From positions 682,001-746,000 of the forward strand of contig JAESUZ010004520.1 of assembly GCA_017311185.1 (NCBI GenBank): a DNA stretch of 64,000 nucleotides. The letters run 5' to 3'. Source of the DNA: Proteles cristata cristata (lineage: Eukaryota > Chordata > Mammalia > Carnivora > Hyaenidae). The first letter of the stretch is position 1. Every line of letters begins with the position of its first letter. This document shows, piece by piece, positions 12,489 through 21,479 of this stretch. The notes under the pieces were generated by a model. That model did no database searches. It was not told where the DNA came from and worked only from the letters and a program-made list of their open reading frames with translations. The position numbers were made by a program, and so were the translations under genes.

Positions 12489-12698
12489 GGTTTTTTTGTT
12501 TTAATTTAATATTCTATTTGGTTGGTTTCATTTCATTTTATTTTTTTGAGAGAGAGTCTGAGCACAGGGGAGGGGCAGAGGGAGAGATCCTCAGGCATAG
12601 CATAAAGCCAGTGTAGGCCTCAATATTATTGTATCATCACCTGAGCTGAAATCAAGGCTCTGATGCTTAACCAATTGAGCCACCCAGAAACCTCCAGG
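12489..12698 (-). mobile_element. Older CAN-SINE, inverted
   Basis: T-rich tail, GAGAGAGAGTCTGAGCACAG, and the head complement TTAACCAATTGAGCCACCC. It is diverged and lacks part of the core. Flanks share CCATTTACC (12480-12488 and 12699-12707), a likely target duplication. Confidence 0.85.
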
Positions 12699-12708
12699 CC
12701 ATTTACCT

Positions 12709-13700
12709 TTGTGTGTTAACTCTTTGGGAAGTTTTAAGATCAGGTTAAAAATAACCTTGCATTAACATTTTTCCTTTTGCATTCTGCTGTGTGGGAGTTG
12801 CTGTTAAAAAACGAGAACAGTGAGAAAAGAACTGAAGTAGCAGACCCATATAACGCTAGGCACAAAGCTGGGGTTCTAGGTCTCTACGGAGATTGTCAGG
12901 AAGTTCTGAAGCCCAAGGATGTTCTGTATTGGATAAGACATGCAGAGAAAGTGGCATGAACCTAGGCACAGAAAAATACTTAAGTAGGAGAAGGAAAGGA
13001 TACAGAAACTGTGTGACTGTCACAGCTGAGTTGAGTCTACTTCCTCACCACGCTCAAGCTCTCAGGGCCCAGGTATCCTTTGCCCAAACTTGAACCTTTA
13101 TGAGAAGCTGAAAATTAAGAAAGAGAAGGTAGGAATCACTTGAAAAATCACATGCAATATGTCAAATCAAAAATCTCAGAAAAATCTGCTCATTTTAAAC
13201 ATGAGCAATATGGGGAGGAAAGGACATGATATACTATTAAAATACACTAGAGGGAATAAAAGTAACAGTGTTCAAAATAGATATTTATATTATCAGAATA
13301 GATAGTCAACAGATTGAAACAAATTTTCAGTTTATTATTAGTGTGTTATGGAAGCAAATACAATCCAAGGAAAATAACCATCTCTGAGAACTGTGTTATA
13401 GAAAAATTTATGAAAATGTTTTTAATTAAAATAACCTAAAATTAAAGAATATGGAAGAATGAAAGCCCACAAATGGTTTAAAACTCTATATAAAGAAATA
13501 TAAAGAAAACTCTTTATAAAGAAATAATACTCTATATAAAGCACAATAAAAAACTAGAAGACTGAGAATGGAAAATGATAAATGAAGAGACATAACACAA
13601 AAGCAAATTACTGACAATGTTGTAAGGCAAATAGTATAATACAATGGTAAACAATTTTCAAATAAGAGAGAATATAATTAACACATAGTACAAAAGGGGA
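12709..13700. other. Unassigned A-rich DNA
   Basis: The stretch becomes very A-rich after 13,100, which may be eroded LINE sequence, but I cannot assign it. Near 13,486-13,540 there are overlapping short direct repeats built from TATAAAGAAAT. Confidence 0.35.
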
Positions 13701-14220
13701 GAGTCACAAACTGTATCTGAATCTCTAAAGAGGCAAGTGAAAAAAATTAAAACTGAAAATGAATCTCAAGTGAAAATAGAATATAATTTTCCCAAATTCA
13801 ATGGAAAAGAAATAGCAGATAACAAAATGCCTGCAATATTGCTGGAAAATTATATCAGAATGATCTACTTTTGAGATATATCCTAATCGTGTGACTCAAT
13901 TTAAAAAATGTAAAATATGCAGAAATCCAGACTGAGAAATGTAGGACTGGAAAAAAAAATTAGGGTAACATGAAATTTCTTTATAGCCATATCCATTGTC
14001 TGAAGTTAGTAGATAAATGTCCTCAGAATTTTAAGGGAAAGAAAATATGATTCAATCATACTGTATCCAGCCAACTTGTCAATAAAATAGAATGAGAACA
14101 GGTACTCATTTCCAAATGTAGAAACTGTCAAAGAATGTAGCACCCAAGAGAGTTTAAAAAACAACAACGACAAAAATCCAGCCAAACCAGAAACTCTAGG
14201 CAGAGGACTAGTGATCACAA
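13700..14220 (+). repeat. Possible old LINE (HAL1/L1-like) fragment
   Basis: Wording such as CTCAGAATTTTAAGGGAAAG and CTGTATCCAGCCAACTTGTC near 14018-14080 resembles sense-strand sequence of old HAL1/L1 elements. Divergence is high and no frame survives, so this is tentative. Confidence 0.33.
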
Positions 14221-14454
14221 AATTACCCAGAATGCTTTAGTACTATGGAACTACTATACCTTATTATATTGGTATTATGGAGGATTCCTTCGCTGAAGAC
14301 TGTTAAAGGGTCCCTGAATTATAATGCACATCACTAAAACTGAAACATTAAATATTGAAAATTGGGAGGTAGTGGTGAATGGATTTCTAATTCTCTCATT
14401 GTTTGTATTTGGCTCTGCAAGTATATCCTGTGTTTTCTTGGAGACTTTAAATAA

Positions 14455-14618
14455 ACTGAAAAATAAAATCTAATTAGAAACAATCTCAAAGGCTCAAACA
14501 ATCTAGATAGAAAATGGTCAAAACACCTGGACAGAATTTAATGAAAAGGGATTACAGATGGCAAGTAAGCACATATAAAGATGTTCATCATTATGTGCCA
14601 TTATTAAAATGCAAATTT
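14455..14618 (+). mobile_element. Old L1 ORF2 fragment (left part)
   Basis: Sense L1 ORF2-end landmarks are present: GAAAATGGTCAAAACACC, ACAGATGGCAAGTAAGCACA, and ATTATTAAAATGCAAATTT. The same old L1 resumes at about 15,874 (AATAGTGATAAACATCAAAT, GAGTGTGGAGAAACT). Later insertions therefore split one ancient element, with a few tens of bases lost at the break. Confidence 0.65.
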
Positions 14619-14720
14619 GAGCCTCCAGGGTGACTCAGCCCATTAAGCTTCCCATTGGTTCAGGTCATGATCTCACTATTTGAGTTTGAGCCCTGCATTG
14701 GGCTCCACACTAACAGAAAG
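14619..14720 (+). mobile_element. Older CAN-SINE, forward, truncated by L1
   Basis: The head (GCCTCCAGGGTGACTCAGCC) and core (CAGGTCATGATCTCA, GCCCTGCATTGGGCTCC) are present, but the copy stops after CACTAACAG, where L1 sequence begins. The CT body and tail do not reappear beyond the L1, so they were deleted. Confidence 0.82.
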
Positions 14721-15454
14721 GTCGATAGGCATTCGGGCTCTTTTCATAATTTGGCTATTGTTAATAGAGTGTCTGTAACACTGTCATAGAGTGTCTGTAA
14801 CAAAAGTGGCTATTGTTAATAGAGTGTCTGTAAACATTGGGGTTCATGTGCCTCTTCAAATCAGCATTTCTGTATCCTTGGGATAAATTGCTAGTAGTGT
14901 GGTTGCTGGGTTGTAGGGTAGTTCTATTTTTAATTTTTTGAGGAACCTCCATTCTGTTTTTTGGAGTGGCTGCACCAGATTGCATTCCCATCAACAATGG
15001 AAGAGCGTTCCCCTTCTTCGACATTCTCACCAATATCTGTTGTTTCCTTTGCTGTTAATTTTAACCATTCCGGCCAGTGTGAGGTGGTATCTCAGTGTGG
15101 CTTTGATTTGTATTTCCCTGATGATGAGTGATGTTGAGCATCCTTTCATGTGTCTGTTAGCTATCTGGATATCTTCTTTGGAAAAGTGTCTATACATGTC
15201 TTCTGCCCATTTCTTCACTGGATCATTTGTTTTTTGGGTATTGAGTTTTGTAAGTTCTAGATAGATTTTGGATACTGAATCTTAATCTGATATGTCATTT
15301 GCAAATATCTTCTCCAGTTCTATTGTTTGCCTTTTAGTTTTGTTGATTGTTTGCTTTGCTGTGCAGAAGCTTTTTGTCTTGATGAGGTCCCAGTAGTTCA
15401 TTTTTGCTTTTGTTTCCCTTGCTTACAGAGGCTTGTCAAGTGTGAAGTTGCTGG
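14721..15454 (-). mobile_element. Twin-primed L1: inverted 5' segment
   Basis: Carnivore L1 ORF2 sequence in reverse orientation, from GTCGATAGGC at the left to GTGAAGTTGCTGG at the right. Landmarks include GAGGAACCTCCATTCTG, CAGTGTGAGGTGGTATCTC and TTGATGAGGTCCCAGTAG. The left end is the part of ORF2 that should lie just upstream of the forward piece beginning at 15,455, which is the arrangement expected from twin priming. It contains a 55-bp-offset internal duplication near 14,752-14,833. Confidence 0.88.
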
Positions 15455-15873
15455 TACATATTACGCAATGGAATACTACTCAGTGATGAGAAAGAATGAA
15501 ATCTTGCCATTTGCAATGACATGGATAGAACTGGAGGGTATTATACTAAGTGAAATAAGTCAGAGAAAGACAAATATCATATGATTTCACTCATGTGTAG
15601 AATTTAAGAAATATGACAGATGAACATAGGGGAAGAGAAGAAAAATAAGATAAAAATACAGAGGGAGGCAGACCTCGAGACTCTTAAATACAGAGAACAA
15701 ACTAATGGCTGACTGGGGGCAGGGATTAAATGTGTGACAGGCATTAAGGAGAGGACTTTTCAGGATGAGCACTGGGTGTCCTATGTAAGAGATGAATCAT
15801 TGGGTTCTAATCCTGAAACCAGGACTACACTGTATGTTAATTGAATTGAATTGAATTTTAAAAATTAAGAAAA
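15455..15873 (+). mobile_element. Twin-primed L1: forward 3' end
   Basis: The L1 ORF2 end and 3' UTR in sense: ACGCAATGGAATACTACTCA, AACTGGAGGGTATTATACTA, GTGAAATAAGTCAGAGAAAG, then 3' UTR landmarks (GAGCACTGGGTGTCCTATGT) and a weak A-rich tail. It belongs to the same insertion as the inverted block to its left. The coding remnant is broken. Confidence 0.88.
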
Positions 15874-15925
15874 TAGTGATAAACATCAAATTCTGGTGAG
15901 AGTGTGGAGAAACTCCTTGGAATAA
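15874..15925 (+). mobile_element. Old L1 ORF2 fragment (right part)
   Basis: AATAGTGATAAACATCAAAT and GAGTGTGGAGAAACTCC continue the ancient L1 that ends at 14,618. Confidence 0.5.
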
Positions 15926-16104
15926 TGAATTTAATTTCATGACTTGATCTTTGCTGACAATTTTTAAGTTCCACAGTTTTGCTCCAGAAGCATATTTCTT
16001 AATCTCCGAGGTATACACTGCTACTGCATACTAAACATCAGTCCCCTCTACTTGCTAAAACAATGCTGGTTTTCATTTTGATTAAAGTGTCAGTATACCC
16101 ATCT

Positions 16105-16630
16105 TAAAAGTCCATTCCCAGCTTCTTTTCAGGTAGGAGTGACTATGCAGTTATAGTCGATGAAATAAGTGGCAGATGACATCAGTTAGCTGGATGACTT
16201 CTGGAATATGCTTGTGTTCTTGATAAAGGCTGAGTTTCTCCCACTTCTCATTTACCTTTTCCTGCCTCTAATCTTGGTCTTATGTCTGAGGGAAGAACAC
16301 AATTTTGCAATTATAAAGGTGAAACTGAATGCTAGGAATGAAATAGAGATTAGAGGAGTTGGAGTCCTTGAGGACTGCCTCAAGAAAAAACATGAACCCC
16401 CAAACTGTGTACTTGATGACCTTCTGTTTTGTGATAAAAATTACCCCAGAGTTTTGGAGTAGCATTGAAGTTATGGAGAATCAAGTTCATTTTTTTATAT
16501 CTCAGTTTCTCCCCGTAAATGGGATTAAAATTTTTTTCACTAATTTATTTTGAGAAAATAAGATTATCTTGTTTAGTCATTATTATTTCTATTTCCTTCT
16601 ATTAACAGCAAAAGCTTATTTTAGCTGTCA
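16105..16630 (+). repeat. Ancient LTR-like repeat
   Basis: CATTCCCAGCTTCTTTTCAG and GAATAAGTGG-like text near the start, and ATTATCTTGTTTAGTCATTA with TATTAACAGCAAAAGC near the end, resemble a common mammalian LTR-like interspersed repeat whose 3' end reads TTGTTTAAGCCA. The two overlapping open frames here (16208-16553) are not gene-like. The family is uncertain. Confidence 0.4.
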
Positions 16631-18037
16631 CCCTAAATTGTTTTTGTTCACTACAGTATCTACTACAAATAGCCTGAAACATAGTAGCCTGAAACATACT
16701 ATCTGCATGAATCCCACTGAGTAATTGTGTTAATAAAACTTTGGCTTCTTGATACAACTTTCAATAAGTGCTGGTCAGGATAGATATTATGGTGTGAAGT
16801 TAATGCAGACATACCTTGTAGATACTGCAGGTTCTGTTCCAGACCATCACATTAAGTGAATATCACAATAAAGTTAATCGAATGAATTCTTCGGTTTCTC
16901 AGTGCATTTAAAATTTATGGTTATACTGCACTATATTCACTTAAGCGTGCAATTGCATTATCTCTAGAAAATCAATACATATATCTTAGTTAAAAAAAAT
17001 ACTTGATTGCAAAAACATCCTAACCATCATATGAGCTTTTAGCAAGTTCTTGTCTTTTAGCTTATGGAACGCCTTGCCTTGATGTTGATGGCTGCTGACT
17101 GTTCAGGGTGGTGGTTTTTGAAGGTTGGGGTGGCAGTGGCAATGTCTTATAATAAGACAACAATGAAATTGGTCATTTAGATGGAATCTTTTCACAAACA
17201 AATTCTCTGTAGTTTGTGATGCTGTTTGATAGCATTTTACCCACAGTAGAACGTTTTTTGAAACTTGAGTCAATCCTCTCAAAATTTTTCACTGTTTTCT
17301 TAACTAAGTTTGTGTAATATTATAAATCCTTTATTGTCATTTCAACAGTCTTCACTGCCTCATCATCAGGAGCAGATTCCATCTCAAGAATCCATGTTCT
17401 TCACTCATCTCATCCTTAAACAGCTCCTGATCCCTTCAGGTATTATCATGAGATTGCGGCAATTCAGTCACATCTTCAGGCTCCACATCTGATTACCTTG
17501 CTCTTGCTCTTTGCACCACATATGCAGTCACTTCCTCCACTAAAGTCCTGAAACCCTCAAAGTCACTAACCAGGGTTGAAATTAACTTCTTCCACACTCC
17601 TGTTAATGATGTCTTGATCTCTTAATCTCATGAATTGTGAGTTGTCTTAATGGCATCTAAAATGGTAAATCCCTTCCAGAAGGTTTTCAACTTACTTTGC
17701 TTAGGTCCATCAGAGGAATCACTATCACTTTATGAAATGTGTTTCTAAAATCATAAGACCTGAATATAGAAATTACTCCTTGATCCATGGGCTGTAGAAT
17801 GAATGTTGTGTTGCCAGCAGGCTTGAAAGCACTAAACTAAAAATCATCAGATTTTTTGGGTGACCAGGTACACTGTGAATGAGGAGCAGTATTTTATTTT
17901 TGTTTTACTTTCTTTTTGCTGTTTATAAGAAACATACATTTTTTTACTGAATGTTCACATTTTTAATAAAGTGAGTGCATATTAATGATGATAGATAACA
18001 TTAACAGAACTTTTACTAAGCGTTAATATTCTAAGGC

Positions 18038-18140
18038 AAAGGTTTTCAACTCTGGATGTATGTTATAATTACCAGTAGACATACATGTAGAGATTCTGAT
18101 TTAACTGGTTCTAGGTAGTAGCCATGCTATCTGTGTATCG
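18038..18140 (+). repeat. MER5A-like fragment
   Basis: AAAGGTTTTCAACTCTGG, then AGAGATTCTGATTTAACTGG resemble the start and middle of MER5A. It lies in the non-L1 part of the insert within Tigger1. Confidence 0.5.
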
Positions 18141-18154
18141 TTTTTCTTTTCAAA

Positions 18155-18408
18155 AATTATTCTTTCATTTTTTCATGTTTTATATATTTCTGAGAGAGAG
18201 AGACAGACAGAGACAGAGAGACAGAGAGAGAGCGCGAGTGAGCAGGGAAGGTTCAGAGAGAGAGGGAGACACAGAATCTGAAGTAGGCTCCAGGCTCTGA
18301 GCTAGCTGTCAGCACAGAGCCCAGTGTGGGGCTAGAACCCAGGAACCGTGAGATCATGACCTGAGCCAAAGTCGGACACTTAACTGACTGAGCCACCCAG
18401 GCACCCCA
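18155..18408 (-). mobile_element. CAN-SINE, inverted, inside L1
   Basis: Full-length inverted copy ending CCCAGGCACCCC, with target duplication TCTTTTCAAA at 18,145-18,154 and 18,409-18,418. It carries the older marks TTTCTGAGAGAG, AGCTGTCAGCACAG and GAGCCAAAGTC. Confidence 0.92.
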
Positions 18409-19116
18409 TCTTTTCAAATTTTAATTTAAATTCTAGTAGTTTAACATAGAGTACAATATTAGTTTCAGGGGTGAAATACAGTAGATCCACCACTTACACA
18501 CAATGCCCATTGCTCATCACAAGTGCCCTCCTTAATACTCATCACCCATCTAGCCCATTCCCCACTCACCTCTCTCCATCAACCCTCAGTATTTTCTCTA
18601 TTATTAAGTTTTTCATGGTTTGTTTTCCCCTCTCACTATCTTCTCCCCCCATATGTTCTTCTGCTTTGTTTCTTAAATTCCACAAATGAGCGAAATCATA
18701 TGGTATTTGTCTTTCTATGACTGACTGATTTTGCTTAGCATTAATGCTCCCTAGCTCCATCCACATTGTTGGAAATGGCAACATTTCATTCTTTTTGATG
18801 GCTGAGTAATGTTCCATTGGATGTTTATACTATATCTTCTTTATCCATTCATCCAGTCAATGGACATTTAGGCTATTTCCATAGTTTGGCTATTGTTGAT
18901 AATGTGAGCAGCAATATTTTAAAAGGAATCTTTTTTTCCCCCTGAGCATTAGGCTACAATAGTGAACTTAAACTACTCAGTAAACCATGTTGTAAAGAGA
19001 TGTGCTATCACCCACATTTTATTGTCGAATTTCTAGAGCACTGGCAGGGTAGATTTAGCACAATTTTTTAAATTCTCTGATTTTTGGAATGGTTGGTGAG
19101 CATTGGTTTCAACTTA

Positions 19117-19348
19117 TCTTTTTTATTTTTTTTTTATTTAACATTTTTTAATGTTTTTATTTATTTGAGAGAGAGAGAGCGAGCAGGGGAGGGTGAGAGA
19201 GAGAGGGAGACACAGAATCTGAAACAGGCTCCAGGCTCTGAACTGGCTGTCAGCAAAGAGTCCAACACGGGGCTCGACACCACGAATCGTGAGATCATGA
19301 CCTGAGCCAAAGTCAGACGCTTAACCAACTGAGCCACCCAGGGGCCCC
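19117..19348 (-). mobile_element. CAN-SINE, inverted, inside Tigger1
   Basis: Complete inverted SINE with a perfect 13-bp target duplication TGGTTTCAACTTA (19,104-19,116 and 19,349-19,361). The duplicated bases are Tigger1 transposase sequence, so the order of events is certain. Confidence 0.94.
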
Positions 19349-20457
19349 TGGTTTCAACTTAAAGTCACCAGGTACAATAGCCCCTAACAAGAGAGTCATC
19401 TTGTCCTTTAACGCTTTGAAGCTAGGCATGATTATCTCCTCTCCAACTGTGAAAGTCCTAGAAGGTGTCTTCTTTCAATAGAAAGCTGTCTCATCTACAC
19501 TAAAAATTTGTCATTTAATATCATTCATTAATAATCTTAGCTAGATCTTCTGGGTAACTTCCCGCAGCTCCTACCTCAGCACTTATTGCTTCATCTTGTG
19601 CTTTTATGTTATAGAAACCACTTACTTCCCTAAACTTCATGATTCAACCTCTGCTAGCTTCAGACCATTCTTCTGTAGCTTCCTCACCTCTCTTAGCCTT
19701 CATAGAATTGAAGAGAGTTAGGGCCTTGCTTTGGATTAGGCTTTGGCTTAACGAAATGTGACTGGTTGATCTATCCAGACCACTAAAATCTTCACTTTAT
19801 CAGCAGTAAAACTCTTGTACTTTCTTATCATTTGTTCACTGGAGGAGTATTTTTAATTTTCTTCTAGAACTTTTGCTTTGCATCCACAACTTGGTTGTTT
19901 GATGCCAGAGTCCCAGGTTTTACCCTTTCAGCTTTCAATGTGTCTTCCTCAGTAAGGTAAATCATTTCTAGTTTCTGATTTAAAGTGAGAGAGACATGTG
20001 ACTCTCTTCCTTTCACTTGAACAGTTAGAGACATTATAAGCGTTATCAGAGTGTTATTAATTGGCCTAATATCAATATTGTTGTGTCTAAGTTAATAGGC
20101 AGGCCCATGGAGAGAAAGAAAGAGATATGAAGACTGCTAGTAAGGAGAGCAATCAGAACACACACAATATTAATTAAATTTGTGTCTTACATGAGAGTGG
20201 TTTCTGATACCTTTAAACAATTATAATAGTAATATCAATGATCACTGATCATAGGTCCCTTATAATAATGATTAAACAGTTTAAAATATTATAAGAACTA
20301 TCAAAATATGACAGACATGAAGTAAGCAAATACTGTTGGAAAAATGGGTCCGTTTTTCTAAAAATGGGTAAAAAAACCGTTCCTTTTGGGATATTTATAC
20401 CAAAGAAGATAAAATGATATGGACAAAGAAAATACATTTCAAAATGTGTGTATTATG

Positions 20458-20662
20458 GGTGCATCTGGGTGACTCAGTACATTAAGCATCCAACTTAATG
20501 GCTCAAGTGATGATCTCACAGTTCATGAGTTTAAGCCCTGCGTGGGGCTCTATGCTGACAGCTCAGAGCCTGGAGTCTGCTTCGGATTCTGTGTCTCCCA
20601 CTCTCTCTGGCCCTCCTTGTTTGTGTTCTCTCTGTCTCAAAACTAAGCATTAAAAATTTTTT
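20458..20662 (+). mobile_element. CAN-SINE, forward
   Basis: Head GTGCATCTGGGTGACTCAG, core GCTGACAGCTCAGAGCCTGG, CT body, A-rich tail. Target duplication of 15 bp with one mismatch: AATGTGTGTATTATG (20,443-20,457) and AATGTGTCTATTATG (20,663-20,677). Confidence 0.93.
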
Positions 20663-20995
20663 AATGTGTCTATTATGAAAAATGTAGAAAATGAGAACAT
20701 TTAATGACCTATATGAAACATGAATTTGGACTTAAATTAACTTTATCTTCTAGCAGTCAAATGGGTAATAAACACATTATTTAAATATTTAAAACAAAAC
20801 ATTTATAAAAGATTTATAAAAGATTTCATCTCCATTTTAGATGTAACAAAATTCTTATGAGCATTCATATAATTCCATTAATGTTTGATTTCTCCAAAAG
20901 ATAAACTATAGAATGAAATCTTTAAACAAACTCCTCATATGTCAGTTCTCTGAATAATGGATATTTCATGGACATTTAAAAAGTTTGACATTATT

Positions 20996-21214
20996 GGGGC
21001 TCCTGCGTGGCTCAGTTGGTTACATGTCTGACTTTGGCTCAATTCATGATCTAGCAGTTCATGAGTTCGAGCCAAACATTGGGCTCTGTGCTGACAGCTC
21101 AGAGCCTGTAGCTTGGTTTGCATTCTGTGTTTGCTTTGCTCTCTGCCCCTCCTCTGCTCACGCTCTTTCTCTTTCAAAAATAAATAAATATTTAAAAAAT
21201 TTTTAAAGAAAAAC
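20996..21214 (+). mobile_element. CAN-SINE, forward, first of a tandem pair
   Basis: GGGGCTCCTGCGTGGCTCAG head, full core and CT body, AAATAAATAAATA tail. It is flanked by TTGACATTATT at 20,985-20,995 and 21,215-21,225. The next SINE follows directly after the second copy. Confidence 0.93.
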
Positions 21215-21225
21215 TTGACATTATT

Positions 21226-21462
21226 AGGGCATATGGATGGCTCAGTCGGTTTAGCATTTGACTCTTGATTTCAGCCTGGGTCATGCTTTCAGGGTTTGTA
21301 GGACCAAGCCCTGTGTTGAGCTACACACTGACAGCATTGGGCCTGGTAGGATTCTCTCTCTTACTCTATCTCTCTCTGCTCCTTTCTTCTTGCTCGCTCT
21401 CCTTCTCTTTATTTCTCTCTCTCTCTTTCCCTGTCTTTCAAAATAAATAAATAATAAATTAA
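21226..21462 (+). mobile_element. Older CAN-SINE, forward, second of a tandem pair
   Basis: AGGGCATATGGATGGCTCAG head, diverged core lacking the CAGAGCC segment, long CT tract, AATAAATAAATAA tail. A third, imperfect copy of the shared flank (AAGTTTGATATTTAT) follows at about 21,463. Confidence 0.88.
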
Positions 21463-21479
21463 AAGTTTGATATTTATCA

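Larger units (their letters stand above)
17897..18905 (-). mobile_element. L1 insertion in Tigger1 with possible 3' transduction
   Basis: The block is bounded by similar copies of the interrupted Tigger1 sequence, GAGCAGTATTTTA (17,884-17,896) and GAGCAGCAATATTTTA (18,906-18,921). From right to left it holds inverted L1 ORF2 end and 3' UTR (to about 18,140), then about 240 bp of non-L1 DNA including a MER5-like piece, then a T-rich stretch at 17,894-17,917. This is the order expected for a reverse-oriented L1 that carried downstream DNA with its RNA. A SINE later entered the L1 3' end. Confidence 0.6.
17060..20034 (-). pseudogene. Tigger1 transposase pseudogene
   Basis: A pogo-type transposase relic: in this family a CENP-B-like DNA-binding region is followed by a DDE catalytic domain in the Tc1/mariner superfamily. 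The minus-strand start codon corresponds to CAT at 20,032-20,034, just before the serine-rich N terminus typical of Tigger1 (here altered). The frame is interrupted by the two nested insertions and by many stops and indels, and no open frame over about 65 codons survives. It cannot encode a working protein. The 3' end of the frame is approximate. Confidence 0.75.
16806..20350 (-). mobile_element. Tigger1 DNA transposon, long, with nested insertions
   Basis: The left end CAGACATACCTTG matches the Tigger1 terminal inverted repeat. It is followed by GGTTCTGTTCCAGACCA, GATGTTGATGGCTGCTGACT, TTACCCACAGTAGAAC and TACTCCTTGATCCATGGGCT. The transposase runs on the minus strand. Similarity ends near GTTGGAAAAATGG (about 20,335-20,347), so the right terminal repeat is missing. 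Two insertions interrupt it: an L1-derived block (17,897-18,905, itself carrying a SINE) and a SINE (19,117-19,348). Without them the element is about 2.3 kb, near the full Tigger1 length of about 2.4 kb. Confidence 0.9.

Noticed and set aside
16806..20350. Functional domesticated transposase
   Set aside because: The coding frame is broken by stops, indels and three later insertions.
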